DNA from: Ophiostoma sp. CBS 140.51
Lineage: Eukaryota > Ascomycota > Sordariomycetes > Ophiostomatales > Ophiostomataceae
Length of the DNA stretch: 43,697 nt
Assembly (NCBI GenBank): GCA_029298735.1
Contig: JANSLP010000273.1
Span: 1 to 43,697 of the forward strand
Direction: 5' to 3'
Below the pieces are notes generated by a model. The model ran no database searches. It saw nothing but the letters and a program-made list of their open reading frames with translations, and had not been told where the DNA came from. The position numbers and the translations under genes are program-made. Every line of letters starts with the position of its first letter. The first letter of the stretch is position 1. Below are positions 22,031-31,257 of this stretch, in pieces.

Positions 22031-22500
22031 CAAGTTCGTCGACATGCGACAGCGGCCCCACATCTTGTTCGTGGCATACTGCCAAATGCGGTAATCGACG
22101 TCATTGTACATCCTGAAGTCCTTTGTCGCAGCATCACGCCCGCCTTACCAGCCGTCTAGGATCTTGCAGTCGCGTTCGTTCTAGCATCAGCTAGGACACG
22201 TACACGGCTATGTCTGCCGTGCGCACTGCCTGCCGCGACCATAGACGGCCCTCGTCGGCCACCGTACGCACCGCCTTCTGGCCTGCATCGGTTGTCAGTC
22301 GAAAAGAAACGAGCTCTGGCAGCTCGTCAATACTCTAGGAGACACGAAAATAGAACACCAACGCGGCTAAACGCTCGTCGTACCACTCCTGTAGGAGTGT
22401 CTTGTTACGAACATACCCCAACGCAAGTCGGCGGTGCCGAAACTAGGTGCGGCTGAAAGCGGCCTGGCTTTCGGAACATGTAGCAAAAGTGACTAATAAT
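22030..22500 (-). pseudogene. Relic gene with three in-frame TAG stops
   Basis: Read on the minus strand, one frame from about 22497 to 22137 is protein-like throughout (for example ALGYVRNKTLLQEWYDERL and IDELPELVSFRLTTDAGQK). It is broken only by TAG at 22443-22445, 22335-22337 and 22191-22193, with TGA at 22134-22136. A frameshift then leads to DFRMYNDVDYRIWQYATNK, ending near 22030. All three TAGs could be former CAG (Gln) codons hit by C-to-T change. I do not recognise the family. Start and true end are not visible. Confidence 0.6.
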
Positions 22501-22996
22501 GAAGAGACCAATAAGAATACACGAGGCGATACTGGAATCACCTGCTGGCGAAACTCAAGACTCAAAGGTTTTATATACAATTCTACGATAAACATACGCA
22601 ATTAACCCTCACTTATAACCAGAATGGTAACAAAAGAGACGAGAGGAATGGGCTACCTCTTTATACAAGGGGTGTATAAGTCACAACCTAATACCACCTC
22701 GATAAAATTGTAGGTCATTCAGTTCCGGCTTTCAGAGATGCACTTAACCGTGCTTCTCAAAACTGCAAGATGGAGGCCTAGAGCTCTATGGCTGTGCCGG
22801 CTTGCGATGGAACAGCCATAGAGGCACAGCGGGTAAAGGGAGCACAGGGAGGGCAGGAGAGCACACAATAGCACATCCACTAAGCAGGCTGGAGCAGGGA
22901 CGGCACAAGTGCCCGTCCAAAGAAGGAAATTCCCCATGAGTTTTTTCGGGTAGTATATTGGGCTGAGATACAGAACCATAACGTTATATTGTCTAC
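22501..22996. repeat. Spacer with a perfect 12-bp inverted repeat
   Basis: CTCTATGGCTGT at 22784-22795 is repeated in inverted order as ACAGCCATAGAG at 22812-22823, giving a 12-bp stem with a 16-base loop. It lies about 170 bases beyond the stop codon of the carboxylesterase ending at 22997, so it could form a hairpin in its 3' region. The short minus-strand frame across it (22719-22979) has no support. Confidence 0.6.
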
Positions 22997-24759
22997 TTAT
23001 TGCCCGTAGACTGTATCTAGGCGATCCATAATATACTGTATACCCTCTGCTCGATATATATCCGGTTCGACGTATGCCAGACTAGACACATTAACGTTGA
23101 ACACAATATTCCGGGGATTGTCGAGCTCGTATTTGGGCCAGTCTGTATGAGAAACTGTAAATGTTAACAACCGAATATCTGCGTTTCTTTGGAACGGCGT
23201 AGAGACTCACCACTGTTGCAATTTGGATCTAGGTTTGTAATAAACGCGACCCAATGCATTGACATGACGTTTGCAAGTTGTTCAAATGAAGCTGGCTCTC
23301 CCTTGAACGGGTTCACTGACACGGCATTCTCATATCCCATACCTTGAGTGTTGTAGAAAACAAAGGCGACCTCTTGGAAATGTGTGGCGCCAATATATAG
23401 CGGCAAGCCATTGACACGGACATCAAAGTGGTATGTCCATACATCCACATCATTCGCTGCCCACACCTGACTTGCCAGTCTTCGGCCGGCATGCATTGTA
23501 AGATCGCCACCGTATGCCGCTGATCTCTTCCATTGAGAGCCCAAGGCTGCAATTACAGACGGAGGCGGTCGCCCGATGAGTGTTGCTGGAATGCCTATTT
23601 CAGGGATATCGGGGTATAGAGCAGCAATAGTCAAAGCCGTAGCGTTGTCCACGCCTCGAGCCATGACCATGGAAACAAATTGCTCTGTTGTGTTGATTCC
23701 TGCTTTTCCGAATGCGGTGCCCTCGTCAAAATTGGCTCCGATCAGGTAGGGAACCTTGACGAAACGTCCCTGACGTAGTAGTGTTGTTCCAGAGGCCGTC
23801 AAGAAGTCGCCATCAATTTGTGGGAGGAAGCTTGCGCCGTTAGCAACGCTGCTGTTGAAAATTGCTGATAGCTGGGCAGTTGGAACTGTTCGCAAGCAAG
23901 CAAGCGTATCGACCACTGTGCTGCAGTTTGCTGCGTCAACAATTGCATCGTAGACGGGTTGCCAAGTTTCAACGGTAGCGTAGGCTGCCAACCCGGATGG
24001 CGCACCGCTCTCTGATATGGCTGCCCGGAAGAGTCGGTCGTCCCGCCCATTATATGCAACAAGTTGGGTTCCAACACTGTTGGCGCCTGCACTTTCTCCC
24101 CATATTGTGACCTTGGATGGGTCGCCGCCAAAGGCACCAATGTTTTCTTGCACCCAATGGAGACCCAGTCGCTGATCCCTCAGACCCAAGTTCGAAGCAC
24201 CGGACGCTTCCATTTCCTTGCCCCATAGGAATCCCCATTCAGCAACACGGTAGTTGATACTGACACCAAGCATAGGCGTCCCTGCTTGGACTGACTGTTG
24301 CACAATAAAGGACAGATTGTAGCGAGGATCACTACTTCCGCCTTCAAAGTAGCCACCGCCATGGATCCAAAAAGCAACGGGAAGATGACTGCCAACTGTA
24401 ACACCGTGTGGCCGAATCACATTAATCGTTAGGCAGTCTTCTGAAACATGGTTCCCAAGGACCCAGTCATCGCTGCCGTAACCAATACATTCTGGGGAGT
24501 ATTCCGTGGCATTTTTCTGGCCACTCCAGCTTGTGTTCAGCGACTGGGGCACAAAAAATCGTAGTTGGTTAACTGGTGGTTGAGCATATGGCATGCCCAA
24601 GAAGAAATCTTGATTATATGTGGGAGAATAAAGGCCATAATAGGATCCGTTTTGAATGTCGACAACTGGCGGAGTGTTGTGATTAGCTCGTTGGACTGCT
24701 GCTGCTGATATGGCCGGTATGAGGCATAACAGAGCTCCTCCGGATAAGTTTGACAGCAT
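22997..24759 (-). CDS. Secreted type-B carboxylesterase/lipase (paralogue 2, two exons)
   Basis: Exons 24759-23211 and 23142-22997 flank a 68-bp intron (GTGAGT donor, phase 1) and give 564 residues. A signal peptide (about residues 1-20) precedes the esterase domain. Seen are the oxyanion hole WIHGGGYFEGG, the NLGLRDQRLGLHWVQENI block, the nucleophile GESAGAN with Ser223, the acid in NFDEGTAFG with Glu346, and the catalytic His in GATHFQE at 460. The triad is complete, so an active extracellular esterase is likely; substrate cannot be told. The second exon ends with a family-typical tail (SLAYVEPDIYRAEGIQYI). It is homologous to the gene at 4023-5964 but has one intron instead of four. A TATATAA element lies on the minus strand about 135 bases upstream. 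Confidence 0.92.
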
Positions 24760-25544
24760 GGCTGCCTCTGTAGATAAAGACGGCTGCTGTCAATGTATGA
24801 AAGTATATGAAAAACAGAGCTGTTGTCGACGCCTAAAAGTAGATGGCCACAAAGTTTTCATATTCGATGATTGAATAAATGCTTTACATTGGTTATATAT
24901 AAAAAATATATGTTCACATTTTATGTTTCAAAGGTTCCCGAGTACTTTTGACTTTTGTTCGGTATGATCCTCCCGAATTTCAAGTACCGATGATATATTT
25001 CAAGCACGATTTGGTTACATCGTGAAAAGAGGTTTTCGATGCACCAGTGCCTCAAAGTTACACGATCTGTTCCTTAAACGGCCCGAAGATATGTGGACAC
25101 TTGACAATAATGCGGGGTGTTGGAGTGTTTGTGGAGACGTTGCACGATCTGTTCCTTAAACGGCCCGAAGATATTCGGAGAATTAGTTAACTATTGCACA
25201 GTGTCGGAATGTTAGTGGAGACTCAAGATAAGAATTTCACATGCCCGTACACCGTGGCTAGAGAATGTAAACGGAGTATTGCTTTCAAGTCAAATTCTCT
25301 ATTATTCGGCACCTAGTTGGAGCCCTGAGCGAGATACGTGGGGAAGACGTAGGGCACGTCATGTTGTAAAGGCACTTCCCGTCAGTTGTTTAACCCCAGA
25401 AATGGTATGCTTGCTTTGTGCTGTGCATGGGCTGCTCGTATTTCAACAAATGTGAACCGGTTCGTGTAGTTAAATTAACCGCAATTTGACCCATCAATAT
25501 CATTACAACACTGAATCAGCCCTTCGTATACCATTGTGAACGTG
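24760..25544. repeat. Carboxylesterase upstream region with an 82-bp tandem duplication
   Basis: An identical 32-bp block starting CACGATCTGTTCC occurs at 25061-25092 and 25143-25174. A second shared block follows each copy (25117-25138 and 25201-25222; two or three differences). The period is about 82 bp. The duplication lies roughly 300-460 bases upstream of the minus-strand start at 24759. The core promoter next to the gene is AT-rich (TATATATAAAAAATATA at about 24893-24910). No gene is evident. Confidence 0.7.
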
Positions 25545-25919
25545 TCACAGCTCCAAGGGCCAGAACTCTAAATCTGAAAGCTGCGATTGGAACCTATCAT
25601 CTGCAGCTGGGGCATTGTTTGGAGCAATAAAAGGCTGAATCATCTGGCATGTTGCGGTGCTGGGATACACCCTCGTCGCCACAACGGTTCTTTTGTTGAC
25701 AAAGGCTTCGACAACGCCGTGATCGAAATACACGTGAAAGGAGAGCTCTTGTCTCGACAGTGCTACCTTGCTGGTGCCATCCCCTGCCGAGTTGGCAAAC
25801 GAGAACAGGGTATGGGGAGCGGACTCGTTGAATGTAGCAACTCCGGGGATGCAAGTTGAAGCGCTTCGGTCAATATATCCTGAGGCACATGGGCTGTTGA
25901 GCCAGCCGCGGCTGTGCAA
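25545..25919 (-). pseudogene. 3' fragment of a GH32 (invertase/fructanase-type) gene
   Basis: A frame of about 124 codons ending in TGA at 25545 encodes LSFHVYFDHGVVEAFVNKR followed by a TRVYP motif. This is the signature of the C-terminal beta-sandwich of GH32 glycoside hydrolases (strand, Asp-x-Ser/Gly-Val-Val-Glu-x-Phe-x-Asn, then A-R-x-Y-P). The catalytic five-bladed propeller with its Asp/Glu residues is missing: upstream sequence (25920-26190) has no GH32 motifs. GH32 enzymes split sucrose, inulin or levan. The fragment has no ATG of its own and cannot be an enzyme. It lies beside a truncated sugar transporter on the same strand. Confidence 0.6.
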
Positions 25920-26288
25920 AGCGTGGACAGCAGGCCGTCATCGTCGCTGGTAACTGTCTGTGTCTCTTTCTGTGTCAGTGTATGTCCCGAGTTTGTGTCG
26001 GGCCTGTGGTGCTTTAGGTAACGTACCCTAGATCTGCCACTCTGCAACCGTCCATCGCGGCCTCCGACAAGAGTGATGGCAATACAAAACGATCGGTCAT
26101 CGTCAGCGATCATGGGAGGCAATACCCCCGGATAAGCCATCGTCTTGCTACAGCACGAAACCGGAATGCAGAGCTCGACCACAGAAAACAAAACATAGAA
26201 TCAGTTATCTTTCCTCGTTTCCGATGTCGCCGCCGGGAGGGGGTTGTTTTGCACGACTCTCCCGGACGAAGCGTCAACGCGCCGTGTG

Positions 26289-26850
26289 TTAAGTGCTGGG
26301 GTTGTTTGGTTCCCCGGAAGGCATTCTAAAATAGACGTCTTCAGTGGCGGACAGATCTTTTGTTGGGTTCTTCTGGCCGTAATTCAAACGCTCCGGGTTG
26401 ATAACGTAGCCTATTCAAGCGAAAGCGGATCAGTCCATGCCCCCTCCAAAAATGACACGATCTAAGCATGAATTCTCACTTACCCTCGAACTTGCGAGCG
26501 GGGACCCTCTCGTTAAACAAGATGTCCAGCTCGACAGGGGAGCGCCCCTTTGTCTCGGGCAGCCAGAAGTAGACGATAACGATACTACCAGCAAACATGC
26601 CGCAAAATCCAGCAATTGTACGGGAGAGATTGCTGTTTTCGGCATAGTTGGTGAACCCGAGCACGCCGACAACAACATTGATGATGAACAGGATGATGAA
26701 CGTTGTGAGGGCAAGGGCCTGGCGGCCCACCACATCGATGATGGACAGTCCAACAATGGCACCGCACAGGGCAAAGATGCCCATGCACGTAACAAAAAGG
26801 TACGGACTGACCTCGTGCTCGACACTGGCCAGGAACGTCTTTGTCTTTGT
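26289..26850 (-). pseudogene. 3' fragment of an MFS sugar (maltose-type) transporter gene
   Basis: From about 26850 down to 26484 the frame reads TKTFLASVEHEVSPYLFV, two or three membrane helices (GIFALCGAIVGLSIIDVVGR; LTTFIILFIINVVVGVLGF; a helix ending FWLPETKGRSPVELDILF), then an intron (26411-26483, GTAAGT) joins in phase to a last exon 26410-26289 ending in TAA. The PETKGRS loop and DILFNERVPARKFEG tail are typical of sugar-porter family MFS proteins and close to the tail of the intact transporter at 38441. The first nine or so helices are absent: at about 26850 the sequence switches to an esterase fragment on the opposite strand. Confidence 0.72.
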
Positions 26851-27359
26851 TTGGGTCCAACGGCATGGTCGCCGACGCCAGCAACTTTCCTTCGCCCGAG
26901 ATCGTCAGCGCCTACGGTATCAAAGAGACGCTCGACACGCCGGCCGTCGCCGTGACGCAGTGGGCCGAGTTCATGGCCGACGTGGCCTTTCGTCTCCCGC
27001 CCCTGCACGTCGCACTGGCCCACCGCACCAGCGACGTCCTCGTGTACAACATTTAGGCCACCAACCCGTACCCGAACTAGACCTCGTCCTACGGCCGGGC
27101 CAACCACGCCATCAACGACCTCTTCTTGCTTAACGCGGCCGAAGACCAGGTGGCGTCTGCATTAAGAGAAGGCTACCACGGCACTGTGGTACAGATCCAA
27201 TCCGCCTGGCTGAGCTTTTGCCACGGCATCAACCCGTGGGAGCCGCTCAACAGAGACGACGGCTCCCTAGGTCCCATATTTACCTTCCACAACGGACCGG
27301 CGGGCAGTTTTGACCAGACCTTGGAGGACGCGGTCGGCAAGCAAACGGTGATGAGATGA
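26841..27359 (+). pseudogene. 3' fragment of another type-B carboxylesterase with two TAG stops
   Basis: The frame from 26841 to TGA 27357-27359 encodes an esterase C-terminal region: SLFGSNGMVADASNFPSPE, TQWAEFMADVAFRLPPLHVA, then GRANHAINDLFLLNAAEDQV and a WLSFCHGINPWEP tail. Family members carry a catalytic His in the RANHAxD-like segment. TAG codons at 27054-27056 and 27078-27080 break the frame; CAG is the simplest ancestor of both. The nucleophile half is missing because the sequence starts at the junction with the MFS fragment. It belongs to a different esterase branch from the two full-length genes here, whose tails do not match it. Confidence 0.65.
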
Positions 27360-27899
27360 AGAAACATTTTCGAATCAGAAGCAACAGTCTAGAAAACCAA
27401 CCCTGCAACCGGGGACGGGCGCTGTGTAGTTTTGAGCTGCTGGTTTTGGCATGTTGCAAAGAGCACGTTTCAAAGGAGAGCAGCGTCTGCCTGTTGATCA
27501 GGCAAGTATGGCTTGTTCAAGTGGAAACAACGAGAACGTGCAAGGCGACAACGATAGCTTAAAACAGTAACAGATACGTATGGTTGGTTTTCTTCTATTA
27601 TTATTGTGGCACAGATCACAGCCACTCTTCGTGTTTTTCGAGTCCGGGTAAGTGGATGTTTCCCTGCGGCTACGACCGTTGTTCTTTGAAGGATTCGCAT
27701 ATGAAGAAACCGTAGAGATAAGGCATGCAGTTGCACATAAAAATACCACGTTGAAAACCTGTACAGTATAAAGATCAAACAGAGCTCGCATACTTGAAAA
27801 AAGAGCAAAAATGACAAAATAACGAAATGACAAAATAACAAAATAACAGAATGAACAAACATTATCGTACACATAAAGCACACGCTTCGTTCTGTGCGT
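27360..27899. other. Spacer
   Basis: No gene is supported. A short repeat of AAAATAACGAAATGAC-like units (about 27814-27850) is visible. Minus-strand frames across 27470-27883 are hydrophobic but derive from this low-complexity, T-rich complement. Confidence 0.4.
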
Positions 27900-28325
27900 C
27901 TACCGCCGCTTCCACGACCGCTCGCCCCGTTTCACCTTCCCAGAAATGCCCGACTGGACTTCGGAAGTCACCTGTGAAGCAACTTGCGATGCTTTTTGAA
28001 TTTTCCCGGGACTGCGTCCACGGCCATCCACACCGTCTGGACCCTCTAGCTCTTCTACCTCTTGTACCACCACGGTAACTGCTTTTCCTTTTTTCATCCC
28101 CTTCTTACATGAGGAAGAGCTGTTCCCCGCGCCTTGGGTCACAGTCGGAACAATTCGTTGTATCGACGTTGCTGCTGCCACCATGGGGGCTGGCTTCGGA
28201 CATAGCGGCACTTCCTTTGGATCATTGCCGCCATTGCCACCATTGCCACTTATGCCACTACTGCGGACATGCGAGTCTGTGACGGGAGAATGTGGCACTG
28301 CCTCCTCTGGCTCTGGGCTTGTGTC
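27900..28325 (-). other. In-frame 141-codon extension beyond the T5orf172 stop codon
   Basis: Directly after the TAA at 28326-28328 the same minus-strand frame stays open to TAG at 27900-27902. It encodes DTSPEPEEAVPHSPV, a Gly-Asn-Gly-Gly run, Lys-rich and Val/Glu-rich stretches (KGKAVTVVVQEVEELEG), and a basic end. The composition resembles the disordered parts of the preceding protein. TAA could be a mutated CAA, making this the lost C-terminus of the same gene; or it is a 3' UTR open by chance, though 141 codons without a stop makes that less likely. Confidence 0.45.
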
Positions 28326-29840
28326 TTAAAGTGGCTCGAGTGACAGTGTGGCGGCAAGTTTCGCGTGGATACGCGCTGGCGTGATGCGCAACAACCGGGC
28401 TGCAAACTCGTGATACGCCTCTGTCGTGTACCCTGCCGTGTCGTAAATGCCAGACTGCACGTACGCTTTCCACGCGTGCACCAAGGCAACGATCACATCC
28501 TCCTCGACCCAGAACCATTCCGCGTGACTCGATTTGCACAACGTGCAGTTATTCACCATCTTCCGATGTCGGAGAGATGCTTTGACTAGGCTCTCCGCCT
28601 TGAAGGCACCCGGAAATACATCACTAACAAACACGGGCTTTCTTTCGCCTTTAACGGCCGCTGCGCTACAAGGTGTTTTCTGCCAGCGCTTTTTGATGTC
28701 CTCTCGGGCCGAGAAGCCAATCTTGAAAAGGCCGCTTCGGTTCGGGTCACGGAGCACATAGAGCCGACCTATGTGTTTGGTGTAGTGTTCGTACCCAGAC
28801 TGCATGGCCTTGATGAGGAGCATGTAGTTTGTTCCGATGTAGCAGTCCTTGTAGCTCCGGAAACTAATATCCTTGCTGCTAGCATGCATGTCGTCGGCAT
28901 GCAGCGACGGTGTAGCAGCTTTTGCCGTTTGAAGCTGTGGAGTTGCTGGAATGTCCTCGTCATCCGCCTCGAGCGTATCGGGTTTGTCTGCCGTGATCGC
29001 ACGAGGAGATTCAAGAGATGGATCGCTGGCTTCCGAGACACTCGAGTTCAGTCGGGGCTCTCGTCTCTCGTCTTGCATAGAAGGTCTGGCAGATGGTGAT
29101 GGCTGCTGCTTCTGCTGCTTCTGCTGCTTCTTCTGACCGAAGCCAAGACTTGTTCCCGAATCTGTTCCGAAACTTGGCCGCGATCGGGTTTCCGACGTCG
29201 AGCGCAACAATCTCTCGCCGGGTGTCGGTGTTGTGGGTGGGGTTGGACCATCATCTAGCAATACTGGCGCCAGATTTGTGTCGCTCTCGTCGATGTGATC
29301 TGTGCACTTGGCCGGAATTGTACCATGCTTGATACTTCTCGTCTGAGGCGTGGTACTCGGCGTGACAGGGGAGGATACAGTGGAGGCGGTGTCGTCGTCG
29401 TCGTCGTACTCACTGTCTTCGTCTCCCTCTTGGGATTGCTCTTGGTCGTCATTGGCGGCATTGACCTGCTCTTGCCATTCCGCCACCGCTCTCAATGGCC
29501 CAGACTTGTGATGGTGGCAATGCTGTAGATTGATAAATTTCTCGAGGTTTAAAAAGAAAGCCTCGACCAGGGAGCTTGGGTTTTCTCCTTCATCTTCGTC
29601 TTCATCTTCATCTTCATCTTTATTTCCCTCGTAGGCTCTAGCCAGCCTGGTCAGCTCGGCTAGGATGTGATTGAGGCTCTTGCGTTCATGTGAACGTTGT
29701 TTTTGTGGATTCGGCAGACGTTTTTTGCAGCGTCTTTTCCCACGCTTGGTGATGCCGAAACAAGTATTCTTTGATCTCGTCCTTGAAATTGTGTGTTGAG
29801 CCAACGAAGCTATATGGAGAGAGAATGGCTCTGATTCCAT
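28326..29840 (-). CDS. T5orf172 / GIY-YIG-superfamily protein
   Basis: A single-exon frame of 504 residues from ATG 29840. Near the N-terminus NTCFGITKRGKRRCKKRL is a Cys/Lys motif seen at the start of many fungal proteins of this type. A low-complexity middle follows, with Asp/Glu runs encoded by TCATCTTCATCT-like repeats, Ser/Thr-Pro stretches and a Gln/Lys run (QKKQQKQQKQQ). Residues about 355-460 are the T5orf172 domain: GRLYVLRDPNRSGLFKIGFS, an Arg/Trp on the next helix (KKRW), a Glu in FKAESLVKASL, and HAEWFWVEEDV. This is the GIY-YIG nuclease core, with YVL in place of the second half of GIY-YIG and the Glu that would hold a metal ion. In fungi its role is unknown. I chose 29840 because upstream codons in frame have no ATG. 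Confidence 0.85.
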   Translation of the reverse strand: MESEPFSLHIASLAQHTISRTRSKNTCFGITKRGKRRCKKRLPNPQKQRSHERKSLNHILAELTRLARAYEGNKDEDEDEDEDEGENPSSLVEAFFLNLEKFINLQHCHHHKSGPLRAVAEWQEQVNAANDDQEQSQEGDEDSEYDDDDDTASTVSSPVTPSTTPQTRSIKHGTIPAKCTDHIDESDTNLAPVLLDDGPTPPTTPTPGERLLRSTSETRSRPSFGTDSGTSLGFGQKKQQKQQKQQPSPSARPSMQDERREPRLNSSVSEASDPSLESPRAITADKPDTLEADDEDIPATPQLQTAKAATPSLHADDMHASSKDISFRSYKDCYIGTNYMLLIKAMQSGYEHYTKHIGRLYVLRDPNRSGLFKIGFSAREDIKKRWQKTPCSAAAVKGERKPVFVSDVFPGAFKAESLVKASLRHRKMVNNCTLCKSSHAEWFWVEEDVIVALVHAWKAYVQSGIYDTAGYTTEAYHEFAARLLRITPARIHAKLAATLSLEPL

Positions 29841-31257
29841 CAAAATTGAGAGGCTGCATCGTGTCTGGGGGGAAGAGTTTTCGAACTCGTCTTGATTTAT
29901 CTGTGTTGGTTGATTTTGTATATGTTGGAATATGAATGGCTTTACTGTCAAATACCCGTCTGTCGTTGACTTTTCTATTGTTTATATACGCATTCAGCAA
30001 CGAAGGACTGCACAGGTCCCAGCAAAATGACATGAAGAATAAGGGTGGCTGGAAGGGGTTTGTCTGAGTTGTTTCCGAATTGGAGCCCCTAATTCCCTGC
30101 ATGGTTTTGGATAGGACAGGTATGTTACCACACGAGACGGCGAGGCACACCAACTTCTGCACGTACGGAACACGTCGTACAAACCCTCCACACCCCCGAC
30201 GGGCTTGCACACAGCCGCGTATCTGCAAGGCTCTGTGTTTTTATGTTCATGACCACCAAAGACCCAAGTCTCAGGTATGTGCAGGAGGTGGCGCGTGGCA
30301 CTGGGGTAGCAGGTGGTATTACCGACAATAACGTTGATCGCCTTGAACCATGTTAGGAGTTCGTCAGGTTTACGAGTCGGGGACATAGCAAAGGAGTTTT
30401 TTTCAGGGAAAGAACACGAGCAATCGTTTCGAGGTGCGACTGAATATGGAGTATCACTGTTGGTAGTTTCAGAAAACTGACCAAATGTTCCCCTCAAGCT
30501 CAGACCAACACGGAGTACTCCGTGTTTCTTTGTAGATATCATTTTCCTCGTCTAGTATTTCATTTCGATGAACAGAGACAATACCCTTATTCGAACGGTG
30601 CAGGAGCATACGACATACTCCGTACTCGATAAGCGAACCCTCAAAGGCCGGCGTTTTATGTTTCGAGCTGATATTTTGTTTCAAGGTCAGCTAATTTTAA
30701 CGCCCCGCGGGGAAGCACGATCGCCCGCTATCCAGCTGAAGGTCCATGGCTGTTAGGGAAGCGGGCGGTAACCCTTTTGGAGCATCTGTGCGCTTAGGAC
30801 CGACGGCTTCTTCACCCAAATAAGGTAAGCGACCGACCGGCCCATTGTCCAAATTGTACTACGCGAGCCGATGGCATGTTTCGTTCTATTTTGGCTCTCG
30901 TTGACATGCACGTCATTGTGGTTTGGTGTAGCATATTTTTGTTTGTCGTTTCTGTGAATGACCACTCTCACAATGAAACCATCGCTTGCATGCTTTTATC
31001 GCCGCCTTTTTCGTCTTCGCCGTCTTGTGTTCCACACTTCTTGGGCTGAACGAGCGCCCGTACGAGCATGCCAAAACTGGTTTAGTGCCTTCCGTCCTGT
31101 GCTGTGCCCCAACTGGCCCGGAGATCCGTTTAGTGGAGACAAGTCAGCGGGCAAGTGCCTTTTTGGCTGCTTGAACCGTCGACTGTCGACTTGCAACCTC
31201 CTCTCCTGTCTACCACCACATCACAATCGCCTCTGACGGGTAGGCCACTGCAAAAGA
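29841..31257. other. Spacer between divergent genes, with a 20-bp palindrome
   Basis: This holds the promoters of the T5orf172 gene (minus) and the alpha/beta hydrolase (plus). A perfect 20-bp palindrome built from two ACTCCGTGTT halves lies at 30507-30526, and TACTCCGTA at 30616-30624. Minus-strand frames at 29994-30542 (from a possible ATG near 30386, MSPTRKPDELLTWFKAINV) look partly protein-like but have no family match that I know and no clear splice sites. Confidence 0.45.

Noticed and set aside
22719..22979. 86-codon minus-strand frame rich in Leu and Cys
   Set aside because: It overlaps the inverted repeat, is short and has no start context or homology that I know.
26430..27107. 225-codon minus-strand frame across the MFS/esterase junction
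   Set aside because: It reads both fragments out of frame; the correct frames give MFS and esterase motifs.
29686..30228. Alternative minus-strand frame at the 5' end of the T5orf172 gene (NFKDEIKEYLFRHHQAW)
   Set aside because: The overlapping frame carries the conserved N-terminal Cys/Lys motif in phase with the GIY-YIG domain, so this one is more likely chance, though a misannotated upstream exon cannot be fully excluded.
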